A DNA stretch of 64,000 nucleotides, taken from Kitasatospora cinereorecta. Lineage in GTDB: Bacteria; Actinomycetota; Actinomycetes; Streptomycetales; Streptomycetaceae. A program made the position numbers and the translations under genes. Numbering within the stretch: position 1 is the stretch's first letter; every line of letters begins with the position of its first letter. Of this stretch, positions 1-8,339 are shown in pieces. The notes beneath the pieces were generated by a model, which saw nothing but the letters and a program-made list of their open reading frames with translations, ran no database searches and was not told the DNA's origin. Where the stretch lies: the NCBI RefSeq assembly GCF_024172095.1, contig NZ_JAMZDX010000001.1, forward strand, positions 586,001 to 650,000, given 5' to 3'.

Positions 1-455
1 GGGTCGATCGCACCCGGGCCGGTGGAGAGCAGGGTCAGCGAACGCCACGGCAGCTCCCCGCCGGCGGCGTACGCGGCCAGTACGGCCTCGCGGACCACCT
101 GGCCGCCGAAGGAGTGCCCGAGCAGGTGCAGGTCGCCCTCGCCGGCGAAGCGGTCGGTCAGCGCCAGCACGTCACGGCCGAGTTCGGCCACCGCGTACGC
201 GGACTCGTCGGCCGGGCCGCCGGTCTCGTACTGCCCGCGCTGGTCGACCGCGACCACCCGGTACCCGGCATCGGCCAGCGGCTCCAGGAGGGCGATGAAG
301 TCCTCCTTGCTGCCGGTGTAGCCCGGCACCAGCAGCGCGGTGCCCCGGCGCTCGCCCTCCGGCTCGGCCCACAGCGCGGCGAAGGCGCCCCGAGCGGTCT
401 CCAGCCGCAGCGCCCGCGCGCAGCCGGGCAGCTTCAGGAACGACGGCGTGCTCAT
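1..455 (-). CDS. alpha/beta hydrolase, partial (C-terminus beyond window)
   Basis: The ATG at 455 opens a frame that runs off the left edge, so only the first ~151 residues are visible. They show an alpha/beta-hydrolase fold: LLVPGYTGSKEDF near residue 42 would supply the oxyanion region, and LLGHSFGGQVV near residue 113 is the nucleophile elbow G-H-S-F-G with a catalytic serine. The acid and histidine would lie outside the window. No signal peptide is seen, so it is probably cytoplasmic. It is in the same orientation as the DEAD-box gene upstream, but a strong hairpin at 474-545 separates them, so it is probably a separate transcription unit. The substrate cannot be read from sequence. Confidence 0.8.
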   Translation of the reverse strand, partial: MSTPSFLKLPGCARALRLETARGAFAALWAEPEGERRGTALLVPGYTGSKEDFIALLEPLADAGYRVVAVDQRGQYETGGPADESAYAVAELGRDVLALTDRFAGEGDLHLLGHSFGGQVVREAVLAAYAAGGELPWRSLTLLSTGPGAID

Positions 456-473
456 GGCGGCTCCAAACGGGAA

Positions 474-545
474 AAGGGCGCGGGGACCAGGGCGAGTCGT
501 CAGGAGCCTACCGGCGTGCCGACTCGCGCGGGTCCCCGCGCCCTT
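474..545 (-). terminator. Terminator after the DEAD-box helicase gene
   Basis: A long hairpin lies 11 bp past the helicase stop. The outer arms AAGGGCGCGGGGACC (474-488) and GGTCCCCGCGCCCTT (531-545) are perfectly complementary, and an inner pair, GCGAGTCG (492-499) with CGACTCGC (520-527), extends the stem. It lies between the helicase stop and the start of the next gene on the same strand. Confidence 0.75.
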
Positions 546-555
546 CGTGCGGGGG

Positions 556-2706
556 TCAGCCCTCCTGGACCGCCTCGACCTTCTTACGGGTCCGGCGACG
601 CGGCGCCGGGATCTCGTCGGTCACGTCGACCACGTCCGCCTGGGCGGCCGGCGCGGCCGCAGCGGCCTTCCGGGTGCGCTTGCGCGGGGCCGGGGCCTCC
701 TCCGCCACCGGGGCGGCGACGACGGCCTCGACCGTCTCGGCGGTCTTGCGGGCGCGGGTGCGCTTGCGCGGCGCGGGGGCCTCCTCGGCCACCGGGGCGG
801 CGACCGTCTCGGCCGTCTCGACGACGACCGTCACGGCAGCCTTGCGGGTGCGCTTGCGCGGGGCCGGGGTCTCCTCGGCGACCGGGGCGACGGCCTCGAC
901 CGTCTCGACGGCGGCCGGGGCGGTCTCGGCGGTCTTGCGGGCGCGGGTGCGCTTGCGCGGCGCCGGGGCCTCGTCCGCCACCGGGGCGGCGACGACGGCC
1001 TCGACCGTCTCCACCGCGACCGGGGCGGCCTCGGCCGCCTTGCGGCTGCGGGTGCGCTTGCGCGGGGCCGGGGTCTCCTCGGCGACCGGGGCGACGGCCT
1101 CGACCGTCTCGACAGCCACCGGGGCGACCGGGGCGGCCTCGGCCGGCTTCCGGCTGCGGGTGCGCTTGCGCGGGGTACGCGCCGCCGGGGCCTCCTCGGC
1201 CACCGGGGCCGCCACCGCGTTCACCGGCTCGACGGCCTCGACCGTCTCGACGGCGAGCTGCGCCTCCTCGCCCGGGCGGGCGCCACCGCGGGTGCGACGG
1301 CGCTCGCGCTGGCGACGGGCCGGACGCTCCGCCGGGGTCTCGACCGGGGCGGCGACGGGCTTGCCGCCACGGCCGCCGCGGGTGCGGGCGCCGCGACCGC
1401 CGGTCTCGCCGAGGTCCTCGACCTCCTCGGCCGCCAGGCCGGCCCGGGTCCGCTCGGAGCGGGGCAGGACGCCCTTGGTGCCCGGGGCGATCTTCAGCAG
1501 CTCGTACAGGTGCGGGGAGGTGGAGTAGGTCTCCTCCGGATCGTTGAACGGCAGGTCCAGCGCCTTGTTGATCAGCTGCCAGCGCGGGATGTCGTCCCAG
1601 TCGACCAGGGTGACGGCGGTACCGGAGGCGCCGGCCCGGCCGGTGCGGCCGATCCGGTGCAGGTAGGTCTTCTCGTCGTCGGTGCACTGGTAGTTGATGA
1701 CGTGGGTGACGCCCTCGACGTCGATGCCGCGGGCGGCCACGTCGGTGCAGACCAGCACGTCGACCTTGCCGTTGCGGAAGGCCCGCAGGGCCTGCTCGCG
1801 GGCGCCCTGGCCGAGGTCGCCGTGGACCGCGCCGGCCGCGAAGCCGCGCTTGGTCAGCTGCTCGGCGACGTCGGCGGCGGTGCGCTTGGTCCGGCAGAAG
1901 ATCATCGCCAGGCCGCGGCCGTCGGCCTGCAGGATGCGCGAGACCATCTCGACCTTGTCGAGCGAGTGCGCACGGAAGATGTGCTGCTCGATGTTGGCGA
2001 CGGTGGTGCCATGGTCGTCCGGCGCGGCGGCGCGGATGTGCGTGGGCTGGCTCATGTAGCGGCGGGCGAGGCTGATCACCTGGCCCGGCATGGTGGCCGA
2101 GAAGAGCAGGGTCTGCCGCTTGGCGGGCAGCATGGTGATGATCTTCTCGACGTCCGGGAGGAAGCCCAGGTCGAGCATCTCGTCGGCCTCGTCGAGGACC
2201 AGCGACCGGACCTTGGACAGGTCCAGCTTGCGCTGGCCGGCCAGGTCGAGCAGGCGGCCGGGGGTGCCGACCACGATGTCGACGCCCTTCTGCAGCGCCT
2301 CGACCTGCGGCTCGTACGCGCGGCCGCCGTAGACCGCCAGCACGCGCACGTTGCGGACCTTGCCCGCGGTCTGCAGGTCGTTGGTGACCTGGGTGCACAG
2401 CTCGCGGGTCGGCACCACGATGAGCGCCTGCGGGCTCTCCGAGAGCTGCTCCGCGGTCGCCCGGCCGGCGTCGAGGTCGGCGCGGACGACGACCCGCTCG
2501 ATCAGCGGGAGGCCGAAGCCGAGGGTCTTGCCGGTGCCGGTCTTGGCCTGGCCGATGACGTCGTGGCCGGTCAGCGCGACCGGCAGGGTCATCTCCTGGA
2601 TGGGGAAGGGGTGGACGATGCCGACGGCCTCCAGGGCCTCGGCGGTCTCCGGGAGGATCCCCAGGTCCCGGAAAGTGGTCTTGGTGGGTTCAGCGGTGGT
2701 GGACAG
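556..2706 (-). CDS. DEAD-box ATP-dependent RNA helicase with repetitive basic tail
   Basis: Likely cytoplasmic RNA helicase acting in RNA or ribosome metabolism; it matches the RhlE-like helicase of this block in other actinobacteria. Numbered from the CTG at 2706 (716 aa): Q motif region FPIQ (~34), Walker A AKTGTGKT (~54), PTREL, VLDEADEMLD (~172), SAT (~204) and HRIGRTGRAG (~345). After ~430 the protein becomes a low-complexity tail with seven PRKRTR/PRRRTR motifs between acidic VETVEAV stretches. The open frame continues upstream to 3141, but that part has no conserved sequence. No in-frame ATG or GTG lies close to the domain. CTG 2706 is preceded by GGAAGAGG at 7 nt and directly yields the family N-terminus STTAEPTKTTF, so I chose it. 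Confidence 0.9.
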   Translation of the reverse strand: MSTTAEPTKTTFRDLGILPETAEALEAVGIVHPFPIQEMTLPVALTGHDVIGQAKTGTGKTLGFGLPLIERVVVRADLDAGRATAEQLSESPQALIVVPTRELCTQVTNDLQTAGKVRNVRVLAVYGGRAYEPQVEALQKGVDIVVGTPGRLLDLAGQRKLDLSKVRSLVLDEADEMLDLGFLPDVEKIITMLPAKRQTLLFSATMPGQVISLARRYMSQPTHIRAAAPDDHGTTVANIEQHIFRAHSLDKVEMVSRILQADGRGLAMIFCRTKRTAADVAEQLTKRGFAAGAVHGDLGQGAREQALRAFRNGKVDVLVCTDVAARGIDVEGVTHVINYQCTDDEKTYLHRIGRTGRAGASGTAVTLVDWDDIPRWQLINKALDLPFNDPEETYSTSPHLYELLKIAPGTKGVLPRSERTRAGLAAEEVEDLGETGGRGARTRGGRGGKPVAAPVETPAERPARRQRERRRTRGGARPGEEAQLAVETVEAVEPVNAVAAPVAEEAPAARTPRKRTRSRKPAEAAPVAPVAVETVEAVAPVAEETPAPRKRTRSRKAAEAAPVAVETVEAVVAAPVADEAPAPRKRTRARKTAETAPAAVETVEAVAPVAEETPAPRKRTRKAAVTVVVETAETVAAPVAEEAPAPRKRTRARKTAETVEAVVAAPVAEEAPAPRKRTRKAAAAAPAAQADVVDVTDEIPAPRRRTRKKVEAVQEG
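580..1180. repeat. Imperfect tandem repeat encoding the helicase tail
   Basis: Units of roughly 80-105 bp encode an alternation of basic PRKRTR(S/A)RK and acidic/Ala/Val-rich segments (VETVEAV, PVAEEAPA). The basic-motif core, seen as GTGCGCTTGCGCGG on the plus strand, recurs near 674, 758, 847, 947, 1051 and 1158, with a diverged copy near 591. Unit lengths vary, which suggests expansion and contraction by recombination while keeping frame. Confidence 0.8.
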
Positions 2707-3187
2707 GGTGCTGCCTCTTCCATGTGGGGGGCCGAGAGCGAGCGGGCGGCGTGTGCCTGCCGCACGGCTGCGAGCGGGCTGATGACAGCCCTGCCGCCGT
2801 GGGACGCACAACCGCGCCGACACCCCTGCGTCCTGCCGGCTCCGGCGGCCCGGGTGGGCGCGTCGTCCGGCGGCGCGGGGGAGGATTCCCGTGAGGGGTT
2901 CGGCGCGGGACCTGCGCCGTGGGGCGCCGTCCGCGGCGGCCCTCGCTCGGCCACTGATGCGGTGCCTGGCCCGAGGTCCGGGCCAAGGTCGGAGCCGATC
3001 GGGTCTCCGACCGGGCATCCGCGTACGTGAGTGCCAGGTGACCCGTGCTGGGCACGATCGCGCGGCCTGCCAACAGGGGGCGGGCCGCGCGGGTACACCA
3101 GGCCTCGCTACCACCATACAGTCAAGCGACCACTCGAACACGTGACGCGGCTAACCCCGCAGGTGGACAAGGCTTAAGGTTCCTGCC
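2707..3187. other. Divergent intergenic region (481 bp)
   Basis: This gap separates the leftward helicase gene from the rightward ferritin-like gene and should hold both promoters. A GC-rich inverted repeat is visible around 3058-3096 (CGCGCGGCC with GGCCGCGCG). TAAGGT at about 3174-3179 could be a -10 for the ferritin-like gene, placing its start only a few bases upstream of the ATG. Open frames crossing the region are GC-bias artefacts with no recognisable product. I see no RNA gene or other gene here. Confidence 0.5.
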
Positions 3188-3898
3188 ATGGAGACTCAGG
3201 AATCAGGTTCGATCGGCGACTGGGCGACCCGTGCGGCGGACCCGGACTACCGCGCCGCCGTGCTCGACCTGCTGGGCGCGCTCGCGTACGGCGAGCTGAG
3301 CGCCTTCGAGCGGCTGGCCGAGGACGCCAAGTTCGCGCCCGGCATCGCCGACAAGGCCGCGCTGGCACGGATGGCCTCGGCCGAGTTCCAGCACTACCAG
3401 CTGCTGCACGACCGGCTGGCCGAGGTCGGGGCCGACCCCACCGAGGTGATGAGCCCCTTCGTCGAGCCGCTGGAGAACTTCCACCGGCTGACCGCGCCCT
3501 CGGACTGGCTGGAGGGCCTGGTCAAGGCGTACGTCGGCGACGCCATCGCCACGGACTTCTACCGCGAGGTGGCCGTCCGGCTGGACGACGACACCCGCGA
3601 GCTGGTGCTCGGTGTGATGGCCGACACGGGGCACGCCGAGTTCGCGGTGGAGCGGGTGCGCCGGGCGATCGAGGAGAACCCCCGGGTCGGCGGCCGCCTC
3701 GCGCTGTGGGGCCGGCGGCTGATGGGCGAGGCGCTCAGCCAGGCCCAGCGGGTGGTGGCCGAGCGCGACGCGCTGTCCAACCTGCTGGTCGGCGGCGCCG
3801 AGGTGCAGGGCTTCGACCTGGTCGAGGTCGGCAAGATGTTCAACCGGATCACCGAGGCGCACACCCGGCGGATGGCCGCCCTGGGTCTCGCCTCCTGA
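3188..3898 (+). CDS. Ferritin-like fold protein
   Basis: A 236-aa all-helical protein. Helix-forming segments carry acidic/histidine pairs expected of a di-iron four-helix bundle: AYGELSAFERL (~36), AEFQHYQLLHDRL (~64, E-x2-H), DAIATDFYREVA (~120) and ADTGHAEFAVERV (~146). Actinobacterial homologues are named ferritin-like fold-containing proteins, distantly related to the tRNA hydroxylase MiaE. Whether this one binds metal or modifies RNA is not established. It is soluble, with no signal peptide or membrane segment. The ATG at 3188 directly precedes conserved sequence. It is divergent from the helicase gene, an arrangement also found in mycobacteria. Confidence 0.85.
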   Translation: METQESGSIGDWATRAADPDYRAAVLDLLGALAYGELSAFERLAEDAKFAPGIADKAALARMASAEFQHYQLLHDRLAEVGADPTEVMSPFVEPLENFHRLTAPSDWLEGLVKAYVGDAIATDFYREVAVRLDDDTRELVLGVMADTGHAEFAVERVRRAIEENPRVGGRLALWGRRLMGEALSQAQRVVAERDALSNLLVGGAEVQGFDLVEVGKMFNRITEAHTRRMAALGLAS

Positions 3899-3917
3899 AG
3901 CGCGGTCGGCCCGGGGT

Positions 3918-4190
3918 TCAGGCGTGGCGGCGGTGGCTGCCGCGCCGCACCCGGTCCGGCCGGGCCAGCACCGACACCAGCAGCGCGGAGGCCAGCGCCG
4001 AGAGGGCGAACTGCACCACCGCCCCGCCCTCGTCCAGCACGTAGCCGGTGAGCCGGCCGCCGAGCAGGGCGGCCACCACCGCGGTCGAGACGGTCAGGGC
4101 GCGGCCCGCGAAGTACTCGGGGAACCGGGCCAGCGCACCGGCCCCCACCACGAGGCCGATCAGGGCGAAGGCGAACGTCTCGAGGACCAC
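3918..4190 (-). CDS. Small hydrophobic membrane protein (90 aa)
   Basis: Starting from the GTG at 4190, which has GGGAGG about 6 nt upstream, the protein is nearly all membrane segments: TFAFALIGLVVGAGALA, ALTVSTAVVAALLGGRLTG and VVQFALSALASALLVSVLA. It ends in a basic tail (DRVRRGSHRRHA). Three helices with a positive C-terminus suggest an inner-membrane protein with its tail in the cytoplasm. An ATG at 4235 is in frame but its Shine-Dalgarno is too close. I do not recognise a function. It is convergent with the ferritin-like gene, with only a 19-bp gap. Confidence 0.7.
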   Translation of the reverse strand: MVLETFAFALIGLVVGAGALARFPEYFAGRALTVSTAVVAALLGGRLTGYVLDEGGAVVQFALSALASALLVSVLARPDRVRRGSHRRHA

Positions 4191-4274
4191 GGGCTGCCTC
4201 CCGGGGGCGTGCGGCGCTGCGTACACACCCGCCATACCCTCCGTGCGCGTCCGGTACGCGTCCGGACCCGGATA

Positions 4275-4317
4275 CGCCGCCGCCCCGTCCCCCCGGTGGG
4301 GGAACGGGGCGGCGGCG
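4275..4317 (-). terminator. Terminator after the DUF3107 gene
   Basis: Arms CGCCGCCGCCCCGT (4275-4288) and ACGGGGCGGCGGCG (4304-4317) pair perfectly over 14 bp. Five more C:G pairs extend the stem past a one-base bulge. The hairpin begins 8 bp past the DUF3107 stop on the transcribed strand. Confidence 0.75.
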
Positions 4318-4324
4318 GTTCGCG

Positions 4325-4552
4325 TCAGAGCGTGCCGAAACCGACCTTGCGGGTGGCCGGCTCGCCGATCTCCACGTACGCCAGGCGCTCGGACGGGACG
4401 ATGACACGGCGCCCGTGCTCGTCGGCCAGCGTGAAGACCTTCGCGGTCCCGTCCAGGGCCTTGGCGACCGCGTCCGCGACCTCCTCGGCAGTCTGCGCGC
4501 TCTCGAGCACGATCTCTCGGGGCGCGTTCTGCACGCCGATCTTGACCTCCAC
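4325..4552 (-). CDS. DUF3107 domain protein (75 aa)
   Basis: Begins MEVKIGVQNAPREI from a GTG at 4552 and ends TRKVGFGTL. This is the typical size and shape of the DUF3107 family of small conserved actinobacterial proteins (TB9.4-like in mycobacteria): a beta strand, then a helix (SAQTAEEVADAVAKAL), then strands. The function is unknown in the family. An upstream extension to 4627 is open but lacks conserved sequence. It lies beside a TetR regulator, as in mycobacterial genomes. A strong hairpin follows the stop, and TAAGGT on this strand about 80 bp upstream of the start could be its -10. Confidence 0.85.
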   Translation of the reverse strand: MEVKIGVQNAPREIVLESAQTAEEVADAVAKALDGTAKVFTLADEHGRRVIVPSERLAYVEIGEPATRKVGFGTL

Positions 4553-4682
4553 GGCTTCCGTCCCTCCGGTAGCAGCAATCCACGCGCTCGAACCGCTGTT
4601 CGCGGGCGTCGCGCCGTACGGCTTCACCTTAGAGCAGCGGTGGGGCCGATCGAGGAAGGTCGGCGATCGCTCCGCTCAGGGC

Positions 4683-5339
4683 TTACTGGCCCGCGGCGGC
4701 GCCCGCCTCCGGGGCCGGGTGCATCGGGAAGCCCTTCAGACCGCGCCAGGCCAGGCTGGCGACCAGCCGGACCGCCTCGTCGCGGGGGATCTCCTGGCCC
4801 TGCGAGAGCCAGTACCGCGCGGTGATCTGGGCCAGGCCGCAGACGCCGGCGGCGAGCAGCTTCGCCTCGTTCTCGGGGAGGTCGGTGTCCTCGGCGATGA
4901 CCTTGGAGACCAGGGTCGCGCTCAGGTCGCTGGCCCGCTCGACCCGCTCGCGCACCGCGGGCTCGTTGGTCAGGTCCGACTCGAAGACCAGGCGGAAGGC
5001 GCCCGACTCGCTGGAGACGTAGTGGAAGTACGCCTCCATGGTCGCGGCCACGCGCATCTTGTTGTCGTTGGTCGCCTCGAGCGCGGCGCGGGTGGCGTCG
5101 ACCAGCGCGTCGCAGTGCTTGTCGAGCAGCGCGAGGTAGAGCTCGAGCTTGCCCGGGAAGTGCTGGTACAGCACCGGCTTGCTGACCCCGGCCCGCTCGG
5201 CGATGTCGTCCATCGCAGCGGCGTGGTAGCCCTGCGCGACGAACACCTCCTGTGCGGCTCCGAGCAGTTGTTCACGGCGGGCGCTTCGCGGCAGGCGGGC
5301 ACCGCGCGGGCGCTCCTGCGCCTCCTGGATGGCCGTCAC
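4683..5339 (-). CDS. TetR/AcrR-family transcriptional regulator
   Basis: A 218-aa TetR protein. The N-terminal helix-turn-helix reads LGAAQEVFVAQGYHAAAMDDIAERAGVSKPVLYQHFPGK in pieces around residues 25-62, where AGVSKPVLYQHF is the recognition-helix signature. The C-terminal all-helical part (residues ~70-210) would bind a ligand and dimerise. I chose GTG 5339 because GAGGAG lies 4 nt upstream; the GTG at 5351 is in frame but has a poorer ribosome site. It is divergent from the hydrolase gene at 5548, across a ~210-bp gap that may hold its operator. The ligand and targets are unknown. Confidence 0.88.
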   Translation of the reverse strand: MTAIQEAQERPRGARLPRSARREQLLGAAQEVFVAQGYHAAAMDDIAERAGVSKPVLYQHFPGKLELYLALLDKHCDALVDATRAALEATNDNKMRVAATMEAYFHYVSSESGAFRLVFESDLTNEPAVRERVERASDLSATLVSKVIAEDTDLPENEAKLLAAGVCGLAQITARYWLSQGQEIPRDEAVRLVASLAWRGLKGFPMHPAPEAGAAAGQ

Positions 5340-5547
5340 GGCGCTCCTCACTTCACGGTCTGCGATGGGCTGGCAGGGTGATTGATTCTACTTTTCGGTA
5401 ACCCCGTCCGCGCGAGGTGAAGCCGAGTAAAGCGCAGATCCTGCCTTGTCGGGAGCCCACAATACGGCTCCGGCCTGCGGTGTCCAGGGGTCGAGACCAT
5501 CGCGGCACTCGGTGGAGCGGGGTCCGCGCTCACTACCATCGTGCTCC

Positions 5548-6456
5548 ATGAGCGCCGACCAGCTGCCCGCGACCGCCCCCGACTCCTACCGCACCGTCCA
5601 GGTCCCCGGAGCGGTCCTGGCGGTCAGCACACCGCCCGCCCCCGCCGACGGTTTGCCGCCGGCTCTCTTCGTGCACGGCCTCGGCGGCAGCGGCGACAAC
5701 TGGCGCGAGCTGATGGCGGAGCTGGCCGGCGAGGTCGCCGGCGAGGCGGTCGACCTGCCCGGCTTCGGCTGGTCCGCGCCCCCGGCCGACGGCAACCTGT
5801 CGGTCTCCGGCCACGTCCGCGCGGTGATCGGGTACCTGGAGCACTCCGGCCGCGGCCCGGTCCACCTGTTCGGCAACTCGCTCGGCGGCGCGGTCGCGGT
5901 CCGGCTGGCCGCCCTCCGCCCCGACCTGGTGCGCAGCCTGACCCTGATCTCGCCCGCGCTGCCCGAACTGCCCCCGCAGCACTCCGCCTGGCCCACCGGA
6001 CTGCTCGCCGTCCCCGGGGCGGCGGCGATGCTCACCCGGCTCCGCGGCAGCGGACGCGGCGCGGACGAGGCCACCGAGGAGCTGCTGCGGCTGGTGTACG
6101 CCGACACCTCGGCGATCCCGGCGCTGCGCCGCGCCCAGGCGGTGTCGGAGTACCGGCGCCGCGCCGACCTGCCGTACGCGCTGGAGGTGCTGGTCGGTTC
6201 GGCGCGCGGGATCGTCACCGCCTACACCGAGCGCGGCGAGCAGGCGCTGTGGCGGCAGGCGGAGCAGGTCCGGGCGCCGGTGCTGCTGGTCTACGGCCTC
6301 AAGGACAAGCTGGTCTCCTACCGCTCGGCCCACCGGGCCTGCGCGGCCTTCCCCGACGCCCGGCTGCTGGTGCTGCCGGACTCCGGGCACGTGGCGATGC
6401 TGGAGCACCCGCGGCAGGTCGCGCGGGCCGTCCGGGAGCTGCTCGCGGAGGCCTGA
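5548..6456 (+). CDS. Alpha/beta-fold hydrolase
   Basis: A 302-aa protein with a complete triad arrangement: HGLGGSGDNW (~35, oxyanion region), FGNSLGGAVA (nucleophile serine, ~112), YGLKDKLV (acid, ~252) and DSGHVAML (histidine, ~280). The substrate is unknown. The ATG at 5548 has no Shine-Dalgarno. TACCAT at 5534-5539 sits where a -10 would place transcription at or near the ATG, so a leaderless message is possible. The open frame extends to 5446, but that part is not conserved. It is divergent from the TetR gene and may be regulated by it (inference from position). Confidence 0.85.
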   Translation: MSADQLPATAPDSYRTVQVPGAVLAVSTPPAPADGLPPALFVHGLGGSGDNWRELMAELAGEVAGEAVDLPGFGWSAPPADGNLSVSGHVRAVIGYLEHSGRGPVHLFGNSLGGAVAVRLAALRPDLVRSLTLISPALPELPPQHSAWPTGLLAVPGAAAMLTRLRGSGRGADEATEELLRLVYADTSAIPALRRAQAVSEYRRRADLPYALEVLVGSARGIVTAYTERGEQALWRQAEQVRAPVLLVYGLKDKLVSYRSAHRACAAFPDARLLVLPDSGHVAMLEHPRQVARAVRELLAEA

Positions 6457-6716
6457 AACGGCGGCGGAGGCCCGAGGTCACGGGTGTTCACTCGTTCAGG
6501 TGGCATGGCGGCCCGGGGCCCTAGGGCGGTCCGGGCGGAGCTCTAACGTCGTGTTGTCGGACCGAACAGGTGTGGGGGCGCAGGCGACGGGACGGCGGCC
6601 GCGGGGAGCGGCCGCCGCCGTGCGGTCGCCGGCTTTCTGAGCGCTGGTGTCACTGGCTGAACCGGCTCCCTGTCTCGTCGTGGATCCCGGGTCAACCGCT
6701 CAGCTCTGGAGGCGTC

Positions 6717-8339
6717 GTGCGCATCGCTCTGCTCACCGAGGGTACTCATTCCGCCGCGCAGCGTGGCGACGGCGGCTGGTGCGGCCGCCTGGTCGAGGGC
6801 CTGCCCGAGCACGAGTTCCGGCTCTTCCGGCTGGTCCGGGGCGACCGGCCGGCCGACCCGACCGGGGTGCGCGGGCTCAAGGGCCTGCAGGAACTGCCGA
6901 TGTGGGGCTGCCGAGCGGCCGGCCGCGGACCGTCGCTGCACCGCCGCCGCAGTTATGCGCGGGCGTACGAGGACCTGGTGAAGGCGCTGGTGCTGCCCGG
7001 CGAGCGGGCGCTGTTCGGGCCCGGCCTGTACCGGCTCGCCGAGCTGGCCGCCGAGGACGGCGCGCTGCCCGCCTTCCTCGCCTCCGGGCACGCCCACCGG
7101 GTGCTGGAGCGGGTCTGGCGCTCACCGGGCGCCGACACCGCCGCCGGCCAGCCGCTGGTCCGCGACGTGCTGGTCGCCGCCGACCTGCTGGAGCAGTGCC
7201 TGCGGCCGCTCTCCGCGCCCTGGTACGGCACCGGCCCGGCCGGCCTCGGCGGCGCCGACCTGTGCCACGTGGTCGGCGGCGGCCCGGCGGCGCTGCCCGC
7301 GCTGGTCGCCCGTCGGCTGCACGGCGTCCCGTTCGTGGTCACCGAGCACGGGCTGCACCTGCGCGAGCAGTACCGCAGCTACCGCACCGCCCCGTACCGC
7401 TGGCCGGTCCGGGCGCTGCTGCTGTCCTTCTTCCGGCTGCTCGCCGAGGAGACCTACCGCCTGGCCGCCGTGCTCACCCCGGGCAGCGCCTACGACCGCC
7501 AGTGGCAGCAGCGCTGCGGCGGCGACCCCGAGCGCACCCGGGTGGTGTACGAGGGCACCCCGGCGGTCACCCGGCCCGCGGCCGGGCCCGAGCCGGCGGC
7601 GCCCACCCTGGTCTGGGCGGGCGCACTGGAGCCCGGCCGCGACCCCGAACTGATGCTGCACGCCTTCGCCCGGGTCCGGGCCGAACGGCCCGAGGCCGAA
7701 CTGCTCATGTACGGCGAGGAGGGCGTGCCCGGCTACCGCGCGCACTGCGAGGCCATCGCCGAGCGGCTCGGCGTCGCCGCGGCGGTCCGCTTCGCCGGAC
7801 GGCCGAAGGCGATAGCCGACGCCTGGGAGTCCGGCAGCGCGGTGGTGTTCTCCGCCCTCGCCCAGCGCAGCCCCCGACTGCTGGCCGACGCGATGCTCAG
7901 CGGGCGGGCGGTGGTCGCCACCGAGGTCGGGGTGGCCCGCGAGGTGCTCGGCCCCAGCGGGCTGCTGGTGCCGCCGCGCAGCCCGCAGGCGCTGGCCGCG
8001 GCCTGCCTGGCGCTGCTCGGCGACCAGGAGCGGCGGGCCCGGCTGGGCCTGGCCGGACGGCTGCGCGCCCAGGAACGCTTCGCGGTGGAGCCGGTGGTCA
8101 GCGCCTTCCGGGAGATCTACCTGGAGCTGGTCTCGCGCTACCCGGCCTTCCCGGCCGGCGGCGGCGAGGCGGCGCGGCCGTTCGCACGGCCGGCGGAGTA
8201 CTGGGTGGCCGGCGCGGTGACCGGGACGACCGGCGAAGGGGCGGCCCGGCCGGAGGAGCGCGGTGCCGCCGGGCCGTTCGCGCGCCGGGCCGGTGACCGC
8301 GGTGGGCCGGTGGTGCCCGCGATGGCGGAGGTCGGGTGA
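6717..8339 (+). CDS. GT4-type glycosyltransferase (DUF3492-like N-terminus)
   Basis: A 540-aa GT-B glycosyltransferase. Residues 1-270 resemble the DUF3492 module (RIALLTEGTHSAAQRGDGGW start; FVVTEHGLHLREQYR near 205). Residues ~290-480 form the nucleotide-sugar half (PTLVWAGALEPGRDPELML; GLLVPPRSPQALA). The usual E-x7-E motif of GT4 enzymes appears as Q-x7-D before AMLSG, so catalysis may be altered. The ~70-residue Pro/Gly/Ala-rich tail is poorly conserved. GTG 6717 is chosen because TCTGGAGG precedes it by 4 nt. It overlaps the next gene, suggesting an operon with the membrane protein and epimerase for an unknown glycan or glycoside. Confidence 0.85.
   Translation: MRIALLTEGTHSAAQRGDGGWCGRLVEGLPEHEFRLFRLVRGDRPADPTGVRGLKGLQELPMWGCRAAGRGPSLHRRRSYARAYEDLVKALVLPGERALFGPGLYRLAELAAEDGALPAFLASGHAHRVLERVWRSPGADTAAGQPLVRDVLVAADLLEQCLRPLSAPWYGTGPAGLGGADLCHVVGGGPAALPALVARRLHGVPFVVTEHGLHLREQYRSYRTAPYRWPVRALLLSFFRLLAEETYRLAAVLTPGSAYDRQWQQRCGGDPERTRVVYEGTPAVTRPAAGPEPAAPTLVWAGALEPGRDPELMLHAFARVRAERPEAELLMYGEEGVPGYRAHCEAIAERLGVAAAVRFAGRPKAIADAWESGSAVVFSALAQRSPRLLADAMLSGRAVVATEVGVAREVLGPSGLLVPPRSPQALAAACLALLGDQERRARLGLAGRLRAQERFAVEPVVSAFREIYLELVSRYPAFPAGGGEAARPFARPAEYWVAGAVTGTTGEGAARPEERGAAGPFARRAGDRGGPVVPAMAEVG

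Noticed and set aside
580..1180. CRISPR-like array from regularly spaced repeats
   Set aside because: Repeats are coding, in frame, of unequal spacing and encode the helicase tail. No cas gene is present.
2707..3141. Upstream extension of the DEAD-box helicase to 3141
   Set aside because: The added 145 residues are Arg/Pro/Ala-rich, unconserved, and cover the intergenic promoter region.
6457..6716. Small gene in the 260-bp gap before the glycosyltransferase
   Set aside because: No frame with a ribosome site or recognisable content; only a GC-rich hairpin around 6598-6625.
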